From positions 1 to 13,206 of the forward strand of contig CAMLRJ010000041.1 of NCBI GenBank assembly GCA_946482345.1: a stretch of 13,206 nt of DNA, given 5' to 3'. Of the stretch, positions 1-6,809 are shown in pieces. Source of the stretch: an uncultured Cellvibrio sp. Lineage in GTDB: Bacteria > Pseudomonadota > Gammaproteobacteria > Pseudomonadales > Cellvibrionaceae. Positions within the stretch are counted from its first letter, which is position 1; each line of letters opens with the position of its first letter. The notes under the pieces were generated by a model. The model saw only the letters and a program-made list of their open reading frames with translations, was not told the origin of the DNA and ran no database searches. A program made the position numbers and the translations under genes.

Positions 1-1416
1 AATCGCCGCAGAATATTCCGGCATATCGGCATCATAAAGTCGATAACAACTGATCTGATTGGCCTTCAACCATCTATCCAATTGTTTTTTATTTTTCTGC
101 AAACGATTCGCCAGCATTTGTGCACCGGGCGTTAAAGCTTGTTCGCGTTCCTGTTGAACCGATTCTTTTACTTTTGCTTCTGCCACTTGACGCTTATTTT
201 CATCAGCACTAAAACGTTCATCTTGTTCAACGCGACTTTTCACAAACGCATCCTGATCAATTGAAAAAGTCAGTAATTCACTGGCGATAGTGCCGTTAAA
301 AAATTTATATTTCTTTTCGGCACGCAATCCCATTTGTTTTCCCAATTCAGGATTACCGGTAAAAATTGCCGCTTGCCAACCCTGGAATTCATTACGCAAC
401 CGTTCACCTAAATGGGCATACAACATTTTCAATGATTCAATATCACCCAAACGTTCGCCATAAGGTGGATTGGTTAAAATCAAACCTGAATCCAATTGTT
501 TATGCGTAGGCTTTTTAAATTCGCCAACCTCTTTACGCGACACACGCAACCAATGATCCAATTCTGCAGTCACAATATTTTCTTCTGCGGCACGAATCAC
601 TGATAAATCTGCATCGTAGCCACGGATTTCCGGCAAATGCATATTCGCCAAACCCAATTTTTTTCGTTGATGCGCTTCATCACGTAACTCCAACCAAATA
701 TCATTACGATGATTTAACCAACGTTCGAAACCAAAACTGGCACGTGCTAATCCTGGTGCAATATCCGCTGCAATTAATGCAGCCTCAATTAAAAAAGTGC
801 CTGATCCACACATAGGGTCCAGCAATGCCCCGCCCTCTTTGGCAATTTGCGGCCAACCGGCACGCAACAAAATACCCGCCGCCAAATTTTCTTTTAAGGG
901 TGCGATACCTTGCTTCAAACGATAACCGCGACGATGCAAACTATCGCCGGATAAATCGATACTGATAATCAGATTATTTTTGGATAAACGTGCATTGACT
1001 CGCAGATCAGGATCACGTTTGGCAATGGAGGGACGCGACCCGGAAAAATCACGAACACAATCCACTATGGCATCTTTAATTTTCATCGCACCAAATTGTG
1101 TATTGCGAATGGCATCGTTGGTGCCGACAAAATCAATTAACAAACTACCACTCGGACTGATATGTTCTTGCCAGGGAAGTTTACGCACAGCCTCGTAGAG
1201 ATCTTCCTGACTGGAAACCGGAAATGAATCCAAAGGCAATAAAATTTTATTGGCCAAACGCGACCAAAGATTCACTTTATAGGCGAGACGAATATCGCCA
1301 GAGAAATAAACACCGGCAACTGTCTCACGCAGATCAGTCGCACCTAAATCATTTAATTCTTGAAAAAGCAGCCCTTCGAGGCTTTTGGGGCAGGTCGCAA
1401 AAAATTGGTAGGTCAT
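1..1416 (-). CDS. rlmL: RlmKL, bifunctional 23S rRNA guanine methyltransferase (3' end outside window)
   Basis: The visible 472 residues are the RlmL half and the beginning of the RlmK half of the fused enzyme. In the family, RlmL makes m2G2445 and RlmK makes m7G2069 in 23S rRNA, using S-adenosylmethionine. The N-terminus (MTYQFFATCPKSLEGLL) and a THUMP region at about 45-165 match the family. The SAM-binding motif DPMCGSGT lies at 200-207 and the base-binding NPPYGER motif at 316-322. A charged linker (about 395-430) leads into the RlmK start, with the typical SCYRLYDADMPEY at 456-468. E. coli RlmKL is about 700 residues, so roughly one third is missing off the left edge. The ATG lies 36 bp after the fliT stop; the ribosome binding site is weak. 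Identification is firm; fusion is inferred from the start of the RlmK part. Confidence 0.95.
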   Translation of the reverse strand, partial: MTYQFFATCPKSLEGLLFQELNDLGATDLRETVAGVYFSGDIRLAYKVNLWSRLANKILLPLDSFPVSSQEDLYEAVRKLPWQEHISPSGSLLIDFVGTNDAIRNTQFGAMKIKDAIVDCVRDFSGSRPSIAKRDPDLRVNARLSKNNLIISIDLSGDSLHRRGYRLKQGIAPLKENLAAGILLRAGWPQIAKEGGALLDPMCGSGTFLIEAALIAADIAPGLARASFGFERWLNHRNDIWLELRDEAHQRKKLGLANMHLPEIRGYDADLSVIRAAEENIVTAELDHWLRVSRKEVGEFKKPTHKQLDSGLILTNPPYGERLGDIESLKMLYAHLGERLRNEFQGWQAAIFTGNPELGKQMGLRAEKKYKFFNGTIASELLTFSIDQDAFVKSRVEQDERFSADENKRQVAEAKVKESVQQEREQALTPGAQMLANRLQKNKKQLDRWLKANQISCYRLYDADMPEYSAAI

Positions 1417-1445
1417 GCAAAGGTCACTCGAAAACTGAAGTTCGA

Positions 1446-1474
1446 AGTATACCTAGCTGACTTTTTCTAATACA
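1446..1474 (-). promoter_or_regulatory. Possible weak sigma-70 promoter for rlmKL
   Basis: On the minus strand a TATACT (1451-1446) lies 17 bp downstream of TGTATT (1474-1469), partly inside the 3' end of fliT. The -10 is good and the -35 poor. It is proposed because a housekeeping rRNA methyltransferase would not be expected to depend only on the flagellar promoter of fliS. Inference only. Confidence 0.25.
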
Positions 1475-1734
1475 TCCATTTCTTGATGGCAACGCACAAT
1501 TAAATTCGCATAAACGCCTTTGAGTTCAGACAAAGCACGCACCAAAGTCGATTTGTCTTCATGATTGGCCGCTATGACTTTTTCAATCAGATTTGCACAA
1601 ATGGCATCCAGCTGACGAATTTTTCCCCAATCTTCCATTTGTACTGCTGCGTTTAATTCACTCTGCACTGCACGTAACGCAGAAATCCCGGCTTCACCTT
1701 TATAAGAGGGATCTTCAACCAGTTTCAAAGTCAT
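1453..1734 (-). CDS. fliT: FliT-like flagellar chaperone/regulator
   Basis: A 93-residue, all-helical, charged protein (MTLKLVEDPSYKGEAG...) encoded 2 bp after fliS. FliT family proteins are small helical cytoplasmic chaperones for the filament cap protein FliD, and in enterics they also bind FlhDC. Primary sequence is poorly conserved in this family, so the call rests on size, helical character and position directly after fliS. The ATG at 1734 is chosen over an upstream in-frame start at 1770 because a strong Shine-Dalgarno (GAGGAA) lies about 7 bases before it; this element is formed by the last codons of fliS (GTG AGG AAA TAA), which implies translational coupling. No fliD is in the window. 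Confidence 0.75.
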   Translation of the reverse strand: MTLKLVEDPSYKGEAGISALRAVQSELNAAVQMEDWGKIRQLDAICANLIEKVIAANHEDKSTLVRALSELKGVYANLIVRCHQEMDVLEKVS

Positions 1735-1736
1735 GA

Positions 1737-2129
1737 TTATTTCCTCACATCCGGGCCTATAGCATCCCAAGCTTGTTTGATTTCAGCCAACAGCCGACCA
1801 CATTCATCCAGATATTCCGGTTTGTTTTCGTGATTGGCTTGTATCAAACGACGAATCACATAGTCATACAAATTTTCAAGATTGGCGGCCAAATGCCCTC
1901 CTTCCGAGTCATTCAAACTGCCTTGCAATCCACCCACAATCGCCACCGCTTTACCAATCAACTCACCCTTGCGAGCTATTTGTTTTTGCAGCATGGCACC
2001 TTTGGCTTGGGCAATTCGTTCTAAAACACCTTCAAATAACATCTGGATCAAACGATGTGGGCTTGCGTCTTCGACACTGGATTGGACTTTGATATTGGAA
2101 TAACTCTGGGCAGCGGAATAAGCATTCAT
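1737..2129 (-). CDS. fliS: FliS, flagellin export chaperone
   Basis: A 130-residue protein with the FliS signature start MNAYSAAQSYSNIKVQSSVEDASPHRLIQMLFEG, where the ASPHRLIQMLFEG stretch is the most conserved part of the family. FliS binds the C-terminal disordered region of flagellin in the cytosol, prevents premature polymerisation and delivers flagellin to the export gate. The rest is a four-helix bundle with the usual YDYVIRRLIQAN region (about 87-98). The start at 2129 fits family length and has AGGTG just upstream. An in-frame open stretch extends back to 2363, but it overlaps the lexA promoter and encodes nothing FliS-like. A sigma-28-like promoter lies 39-65 bp upstream. fliS is usually found beside fliC/fliD; here it sits next to lexA. 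Confidence 0.95.
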   Translation of the reverse strand: MNAYSAAQSYSNIKVQSSVEDASPHRLIQMLFEGVLERIAQAKGAMLQKQIARKGELIGKAVAIVGGLQGSLNDSEGGHLAANLENLYDYVIRRLIQANHENKPEYLDECGRLLAEIKQAWDAIGPDVRK

Positions 2130-2167
2130 ACAACACCTGAATTCTTGTGATGGGGTTAGTGCTAAAT

Positions 2168-2194
2168 CTAGCGGCAAGACCCAGTTTTTCTTTA
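2168..2194 (-). promoter_or_regulatory. Sigma-28 (FliA)-like promoter for fliS-fliT
   Basis: On the minus strand TAAAG (2194-2190) is followed after exactly 14 bases by GCCGCTAG (2175-2168). The FliA consensus is TAAAGTTT-N11-GCCGATAA, so the -35 core is perfect, the spacing is exact and the -10 matches 6 of 8. Transcription would start near 2160, giving a short leader of about 30 bases before the fliS ATG. This fits the late-class flagellar role of FliS. Confidence 0.7.
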
Positions 2195-2248
2195 ATGATC
2201 TTTTGTCATCTTCACCAAACAGGGATTGAAACATTTCAGGCCAGGGGG

Positions 2249-2276
2249 TTGCGTCAATCAATATACTGTATATAAT
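2249..2276 (+). promoter_or_regulatory. Sigma-70 promoter of lexA-sulA
   Basis: TTGCGT (2249-2254) and a perfect TATAAT (2271-2276) are separated by 16 bp. The -10 hexamer lies wholly inside the first SOS box, so bound LexA would block RNA polymerase, the usual autoregulatory arrangement. Confidence 0.75.
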
Positions 2277-2281
2277 CACAA
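2266..2281 (+). promoter_or_regulatory. SOS box 1 (LexA operator)
   Basis: CTGT-ATATAATC-ACAA matches the gammaproteobacterial LexA operator CTGT-N8-ACAG with one deviation in the last base. It covers the -10 hexamer of the lexA promoter. Confidence 0.85.
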
Positions 2282-2284
2282 TAA

Positions 2285-2300
2285 CTGTATAAATAAACAG
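2285..2300 (+). promoter_or_regulatory. SOS box 2 (LexA operator)
   Basis: CTGT-ATAAATAA-ACAG is a perfect match to CTGT-N8-ACAG. It starts 19 bp after box 1, close to two helical turns, so two LexA dimers could bind the same face. E. coli lexA also has two adjacent boxes. It covers the likely transcription start of lexA. Confidence 0.92.
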
Positions 2301-2316
2301 ATATCGGAGAAGCCAA

Positions 2317-2925
2317 ATGCTCAACCTTACATCGCGCCAGGAACAAGTTTTGAGCCTTATCAAGAAATATGCAGAAGAGACCGGTTATCCCCCTACCCGT
2401 GCGGAGATTGCCGAAATCCTTGGCTTCAAATCCGCCAATGCCGCTGAAGAACATATCAAAGCCCTGGCACGCAAAGGCGCTATTGAAATTATTCCCGGCG
2501 CCTCACGCGGAATCAGATTGCCTGAAGAGGCACAACATCAAGGTATTCCAATTATTGGCCGTGTCGCCGCTGGCAACCCGATTCTTGCCCAGGAAAATAT
2601 TGAAGATTACTGCAATATTCCCAACCAATTTTTCAACCCAAGCGCTGATTATTTCTTGCGAGTCAAAGGCATGAGCATGAAAGATATTGGCATTCTGGAT
2701 GGCGATTTGTTAGCCGTACACAGCACTCAACAAGCACGCAATGGGCAAATTGTGGTTGCACGAATTGATGAAGAAGTAACGGTTAAACGTTTCAAAAAAA
2801 CCAACAACAATTCCATCGTAGAACTGTGGCCGGAAAATCCCGAGTTTGATGTCATCACTGTTGATTTACGCAAACAGGAATTCAATATCGAAGGTTTAAG
2901 TGTAGGAGTAATTCGTCGTGACTAA
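2317..2925 (+). CDS. lexA: LexA, SOS response repressor/self-cleaving protease
   Basis: A 202-residue protein of the standard LexA length. The N-terminal winged helix-turn-helix (about 1-70, recognition helix near 38-49) binds SOS boxes. The C-terminal S24 peptidase domain contains the Ala85-Gly86 cleavage bond (GRVAAGNP, 81-88), the nucleophile Ser120 (VKGMSMKD) and the general base Lys157 (EVTVKRF). RecA filaments on single-stranded DNA trigger self-cleavage and derepress the regulon. The ATG is preceded by GGAGA six bases upstream. Two SOS boxes and a sigma-70 promoter lie directly upstream, showing autoregulation. The stop codon overlaps the start of sulA. All key residues are present. 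Confidence 0.99.
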   Translation: MLNLTSRQEQVLSLIKKYAEETGYPPTRAEIAEILGFKSANAAEEHIKALARKGAIEIIPGASRGIRLPEEAQHQGIPIIGRVAAGNPILAQENIEDYCNIPNQFFNPSADYFLRVKGMSMKDIGILDGDLLAVHSTQQARNGQIVVARIDEEVTVKRFKKTNNNSIVELWPENPEFDVITVDLRKQEFNIEGLSVGVIRRD

Positions 2926-3319
2926 TCCTTACAAATTTCAAACCCCATCAGTTCCAACAAAAGCTTTTGGTGTCACTGAATTGGTACTTACCAGTGATAC
3001 ACCTGATCAAATGCATTTGTTGTTACCTATGCTGGCCCATCTCAGCCGCAATTCAGGTGATCGATGGATTACCTGGGTATCACCTAAACATTTACACCGC
3101 GACTTATTGGAAGCTTATGGTGTCAACACACAATGCATTCGATTGATTCACTGCCAGGATGAAAATCCACTCTGGTTGATTTGGGAGGCATTGGCTTCCG
3201 GCACCAGCAATACGGTAATTGCCAGCCCGGGTCGATTGAGTGAGAAAGAATTAATGCAGCTGGAAGTCGCTGCAACCAAAGGGGAATGTCAGGGACTGCT
3301 ACTAAGAGCTCGCCATTAA
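2918..3319 (+). CDS. sulA: SulA-like SOS cell division inhibitor
   Basis: A 133-residue protein resembling the Pseudomonas-type SulA encoded next to lexA. SulA binds FtsZ and blocks ring assembly during DNA damage. Family-like parts are [24 protein letters not shown] (20-43), RWITWVSP (49-56) and the C-terminal stretch [20 protein letters not shown]. It starts with GTG inside the last codons of lexA (8 bp overlap), with AGGAG nine bases upstream, so translation is coupled and the gene shares the SOS promoter. It is shorter than E. coli SulA (169 aa), mainly at the N-terminus. It keeps a C-terminal histidine (RARH); in E. coli the final residues including His169 are part of the Lon recognition signal. 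Function is inferred from similarity and context. Confidence 0.87.
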   Translation: MTNPYKFQTPSVPTKAFGVTELVLTSDTPDQMHLLLPMLAHLSRNSGDRWITWVSPKHLHRDLLEAYGVNTQCIRLIHCQDENPLWLIWEALASGTSNTVIASPGRLSEKELMQLEVAATKGECQGLLLRARH

Positions 3320-4446
3320 TTCCCGGCGACAGCTTTACCATCGCGCAATAAATAGTTGCTTTTGTCTTCCCATTTTGTGGCATAGGCAGGGTCATTAAAC
3401 AACTGGGCGCACTGGTGCAAAGCATAGGTTTGATACCCCAATTGCGCCAACAAATGTGCAGCTGCCCGACTACGGCGACCGGTGTCGCAGTAAAAAATAT
3501 AATGCGTGGATCGATTCAACAAACGGGATTTAATTGCCAATAAATTCAACGGAATATTCACAGCAAAAGGTAAATGGCGTTGGTTGTATTCCTCTTCTGT
3601 ACGCATATCAATACAAACATAACCTTGTTTTACTTTTTCATTTAACTCTTGCAGCGTAATACTGGTAACAACCGGTTCTTTCAACAATCGGTAAAAATCC
3701 TGTTTATCCAGACACATTAAAACACCGTCTGTACGCATGGTAATAGTGGCATTTCGGGGCGCATCATTAACCAGTGCATCTTCACCAAAACAGCGTCCTT
3801 CCGCGATTCGTGCAACCACTTTGACTTCATTACCATCAAATTGGCTAACTTCAGCTTCACCTTCTTTAATAAAATAACAGCGATCACCCATTTCCCCCTG
3901 ACGAATAATCACTTCATTTCTGTAGACAACTTTGGGCGTCAGTCTCGAAAAAATATCTTCTACATTAATCGGGGGAACTTTAAAAAATAAGTTGGATTTT
4001 AATACGGTCATCATCCAATCAGCATCTTCATCCAAATCACGTTCGCGAGAAATATTGAGCTGCAAATAATCCGCAATATTACTCCAGGTCAGCATCTTAT
4101 CGAGTTTGTCACTATTGATACGTAACAGGCTGGAATCTGTTTCTGCTATTAATGTGTAGGGACATGGATCGGAATGTATGACCGGTAGCAAACTACTGCG
4201 CCCCTTGATCTGTTGTCGGGATTGATCAGGCATAACCATGGACAAAGTGCCATGCAACAAATAAACATGTTCGCCAATAAAAGTTCCCGCAGTAAAAACC
4301 ACCTGCCCCGCACAGACAAATTCCGTTTGTGCGGATTCAAGCAAAGCAAGCAAATGGCTCTCGCTCATATCTTTTAATGGCACCAAACTTTTTGTTAAAG
4401 CCAAATCAAAATCTATCACGCGACTTGCTGAGTGCTGAGTTGTCAT
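3316..4446 (-). CDS. Tandem cyclic-nucleotide-binding domains fused to a C-terminal rhodanese
   Basis: A 376-residue soluble protein. A first cNMP-binding fold spans about 25-115 but lacks a recognisable phosphate-binding cassette. A second, at about 150-255, has a canonical cassette GEDALVNDAPRNAT (221-234) with Arg231 placed to hold the cyclic phosphate. A rhodanese domain (about 262-345) has the persulfide-forming Cys320 in the loop CDTGRRS (320-326). There is no helix-turn-helix, so it is probably not a CRP-type regulator; it may be a sulfurtransferase gated by cAMP or cGMP (inference). The ATG at 4446 has GAGGG about nine bases upstream; an in-frame TTG at 4464 is less likely. The gene begins 14 bp after the PLP enzyme gene, as the third gene of a probable operon, and its stop overlaps that of sulA. 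Confidence 0.88.
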   Translation of the reverse strand: MTTQHSASRVIDFDLALTKSLVPLKDMSESHLLALLESAQTEFVCAGQVVFTAGTFIGEHVYLLHGTLSMVMPDQSRQQIKGRSSLLPVIHSDPCPYTLIAETDSSLLRINSDKLDKMLTWSNIADYLQLNISRERDLDEDADWMMTVLKSNLFFKVPPINVEDIFSRLTPKVVYRNEVIIRQGEMGDRCYFIKEGEAEVSQFDGNEVKVVARIAEGRCFGEDALVNDAPRNATITMRTDGVLMCLDKQDFYRLLKEPVVTSITLQELNEKVKQGYVCIDMRTEEEYNQRHLPFAVNIPLNLLAIKSRLLNRSTHYIFYCDTGRRSRAAAHLLAQLGYQTYALHQCAQLFNDPAYATKWEDKSNYLLRDGKAVAGN

Positions 4447-4460
4447 ACACAATCCCTCAA

Positions 4461-5387
4461 TCAAAATTCAAAACCACGACGCCCTTGTAAACCACCGGAA
4501 TGAATAGCGATAATTCTCGAACCCTTTTTCCAAAATCCCTGCTTGACCAAACTGACTATCCCCCAAAACAATTTTAGTGTGTAAACAGGATCCAGCAATA
4601 TTCCTGTCTCTTTTTCGAATTCAAACCAAAATTGTTGTAAATGGGCCGGGAGTTTTTTGGCATATCCCCCGGCATGAAAGCCGGTTATCAGACGCCAGTT
4701 TTCTGGCGATTTATCATTTTTTAACAACTGAAAATAACGTCTTACATTCAAGGCCATATCCCCTTGGCCTTTCAAAACAGAAAAACCATACACAGGGATA
4801 TTTTCGGGCACACCAGCCGCAACACCTGCCAAACTCGTGCCAGTTCCACACGCAAGACATACCGCCGTAAATTCATAGTTTAATTGTTTGCCAAGCGCAG
4901 ACCCGGCGAGCTGCATTCCTTTTGCTCCCTCTATGTTGGCACCACCTTCCGGCACCACCCAGGCATCAAATTTGTTCGCCAAATAATTTTGAAAATCAAT
5001 GTCATAGGACTGCCTGTATTGATCGCGAGAAAGATACTCCAGCTGCATCCCCCAACTAACAGCATCTTGCAAACATGGGTTCAACACCGACCGTTTTTCA
5101 CCGCGAATCATACCCACAGTATCAAAACCAAATTGTTTACCCGCTGCAGCTGTGGCGTGGATATGGTTTGAAAATGCGCCACCAAAAGTCAACAAGCGTC
5201 GGAATCCTTTGCACTTCATTGCCTCAAGATTAAAAAATAATTTATAGAATTTATTTCCACTCATCATGGAATCAAATAAATCATCACGACGAACAATCAG
5301 TTCTACGCCTGCATTTTTGAAAACAGGTAACTGAATTTTTTGAAGGGGAACCGCTTGTGCTTTTTGCAAAAAATCGGAGTAATTCAC
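4461..5387 (-). CDS. PLP-dependent D-cysteine desulfhydrase/ACC deaminase family enzyme
   Basis: A 308-residue fold-type II PLP enzyme. The Schiff-base lysine is Lys46 (MSGNKFYKL). Further family motifs are GGAFSNH (69-75, with the Ser-Asn-His that acts in catalysis), PEGGAN (146-151), the PLP-phosphate loop CGTGTSLAG (180-188), LDPVYT (265-270) and HSGGLQG (296-302). The family includes D-cysteine desulfhydrase (D-cysteine to pyruvate, H2S and ammonia) and ACC deaminase. LDPVYT is closer to the desulfhydrase type, but substrate cannot be fixed from sequence. The only sensible start is a GTG two codons after the stop of the upstream gene and in its frame, with no good Shine-Dalgarno, so translation probably relies on reinitiation. 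The neighbouring rhodanese gene supports a sulfur role by context only. Confidence 0.9.
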   Translation of the reverse strand: MNYSDFLQKAQAVPLQKIQLPVFKNAGVELIVRRDDLFDSMMSGNKFYKLFFNLEAMKCKGFRRLLTFGGAFSNHIHATAAAGKQFGFDTVGMIRGEKRSVLNPCLQDAVSWGMQLEYLSRDQYRQSYDIDFQNYLANKFDAWVVPEGGANIEGAKGMQLAGSALGKQLNYEFTAVCLACGTGTSLAGVAAGVPENIPVYGFSVLKGQGDMALNVRRYFQLLKNDKSPENWRLITGFHAGGYAKKLPAHLQQFWFEFEKETGILLDPVYTLKLFWGIVSLVKQGFWKKGSRIIAIHSGGLQGRRGFEF

Positions 5388-5390
5388 AGG

Positions 5391-6809
5391 TTACTGCTTT
5401 TCAACCAACCGCAAATAACTCAGTGCCTGATGTTGATCACAACAATCATTTTCACCAGGGTGATAGTTGAGAGGCGACTCAATTCGAGTCAGTGGTTTTC
5501 CACAAAGCTGTCCTTGAGTATCGCGCGCACGACAAACCGGCAGATGATAATGCTCAAGCCAGGATTGATACAAAGATTCATGTACACCGCATTTTTCTGC
5601 GGCATAGGCTTGCGGATTTTCGAGATAACGACCTATATCATCTTCCATAATGCGAATTTCTCCCGCACCGGGATGGAAGCTGACAAAAGCAATTCCGGCT
5701 TTACTCAAACGATTCAGCAAGTAATTTCCACCTTGACTGATCAAGGTTTGATTTTCATGTTTGAGATTAACAATTTCTTCTTTCAACGTGCTTTCGTTTT
5801 GATGGCGGTAAAATAATTCCACTTCCCGCATTTCCAGCATTTCACGCAACTCGGAAGTTGCCGCCTGAATTCTCATTTCCAATTCAAGCGTGAAATTTTC
5901 CTGTAGTGTCTGGATTTCAGAACTTTCATCTTGCGCGGCTTTAAGCTTATGTGAAAAGTATTCACGCATGCCCTCAACTTTGTTAGCTTGCACATCCAGA
6001 TTTTCTTTTAATATACGATTTCTTTCCTCCAGTTCCTTTTGCTGTTCTTCAAGAGTTTGTATTTTCTGTTGATACACTTGTAAACGCTGTTGATGCGTCA
6101 ACTGCATTTCATTAATTTGTTGTTTGAACTGGTTGGTGTTAGTAGCCAGATGCAGTTGTTGCTCTTTAACCATTTTGGCTATGCGCGTTTCATATTCTTT
6201 TTTAATATTCACTTCGCGCTTGTAAGCCGATTCTTTCAAATTGGCTATCGTCTGTTTAATTGACGGGCTTTCAACCGAGGACACTATGCTCAAGGTTGGC
6301 ACTGACTCAAGATCGAAACTATCTGTCAAATTGGATATCTCCGGCGCGATTTGTTTTATTGCAGGTTTTCTGGTCAAACCGATTCTATTGGTTTTTACGG
6401 CTTGATATAAGCGCTGGAAGCTGTTGATGGGCCCCTCTAAAGATGGATCCCAAAGATTTTTTTGTTGCCATGGAATCGGGCACTGACTGTAACAGGCCAA
6501 AGCTATTGGCCCCGCTCCCAAATCCGGTCCGCGACCTGAAGACTCCAATAGTTGTTCCAGAGGAACATTCCATCGACGATCCGCCATACCCTTGGCATCA
6601 AAACCCAACAAAAAGAATACTGTGCCGATTATCTGTAAATCAGCACCGACCTTAAGATAAACGGCTTTGGCAGTCGAATTGGCGGCATCAGGAAAGGGAA
6701 TAAATCCGTCGAGGATTGCTTCAAACTCCGAATAAAGCAACTCTCTGACAATCTCTCCCTCACTGAAGAAAAACACCGCATCGGTATGTTCAGAGGAAAA
6801 ATTAGGCAT
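5391..6809 (-). CDS. Large coiled-coil protein of unknown function with Cys/His-rich C-terminus
   Basis: A 472-residue soluble protein that I cannot assign to a named family. An N-terminal globular part (about 1-150) is followed by a long, strongly heptad-like coiled coil (about 185-360, rich in E, K, Q, L). A compact C-terminal part (about 362-472) contains Cys407, Cys426, Cys436, Cys456, Cys457 and His460; the spacing C-x9-C ... CC-x2-H could bind zinc or carry reactive thiols. No signal peptide or clear membrane segment. It is the first gene of a probable three-gene operon with the PLP enzyme and the cNMP-rhodanese protein. The ATG at 6809 lies about 35 bp downstream of a TATACT element. 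It resembles structural or scaffold-type proteins only by composition; function unknown. Confidence 0.8.
   Translation of the reverse strand: MPNFSSEHTDAVFFFSEGEIVRELLYSEFEAILDGFIPFPDAANSTAKAVYLKVGADLQIIGTVFFLLGFDAKGMADRRWNVPLEQLLESSGRGPDLGAGPIALACYSQCPIPWQQKNLWDPSLEGPINSFQRLYQAVKTNRIGLTRKPAIKQIAPEISNLTDSFDLESVPTLSIVSSVESPSIKQTIANLKESAYKREVNIKKEYETRIAKMVKEQQLHLATNTNQFKQQINEMQLTHQQRLQVYQQKIQTLEEQQKELEERNRILKENLDVQANKVEGMREYFSHKLKAAQDESSEIQTLQENFTLELEMRIQAATSELREMLEMREVELFYRHQNESTLKEEIVNLKHENQTLISQGGNYLLNRLSKAGIAFVSFHPGAGEIRIMEDDIGRYLENPQAYAAEKCGVHESLYQSWLEHYHLPVCRARDTQGQLCGKPLTRIESPLNYHPGENDCCDQHQALSYLRLVEKQ

Noticed and set aside
980..1460. Plus-strand open frames opposite rlmKL
   Set aside because: They lie antisense to a well-conserved methyltransferase, have no family similarity or ribosome binding sites, and look like frame shadows.
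2130..2363. In-frame upstream extension of fliS encoding a hydrophobic leader
   Set aside because: It runs through the lexA start, the SOS boxes and the sigma-28-like promoter, has no FliS similarity, and the start at 2129 gives the standard family length.
5340..5816. 158-residue plus-strand open frame with hydrophobic stretches opposite the coiled-coil gene
   Set aside because: It is antisense to two overlapping real genes and shows no recognisable domain or start signal.
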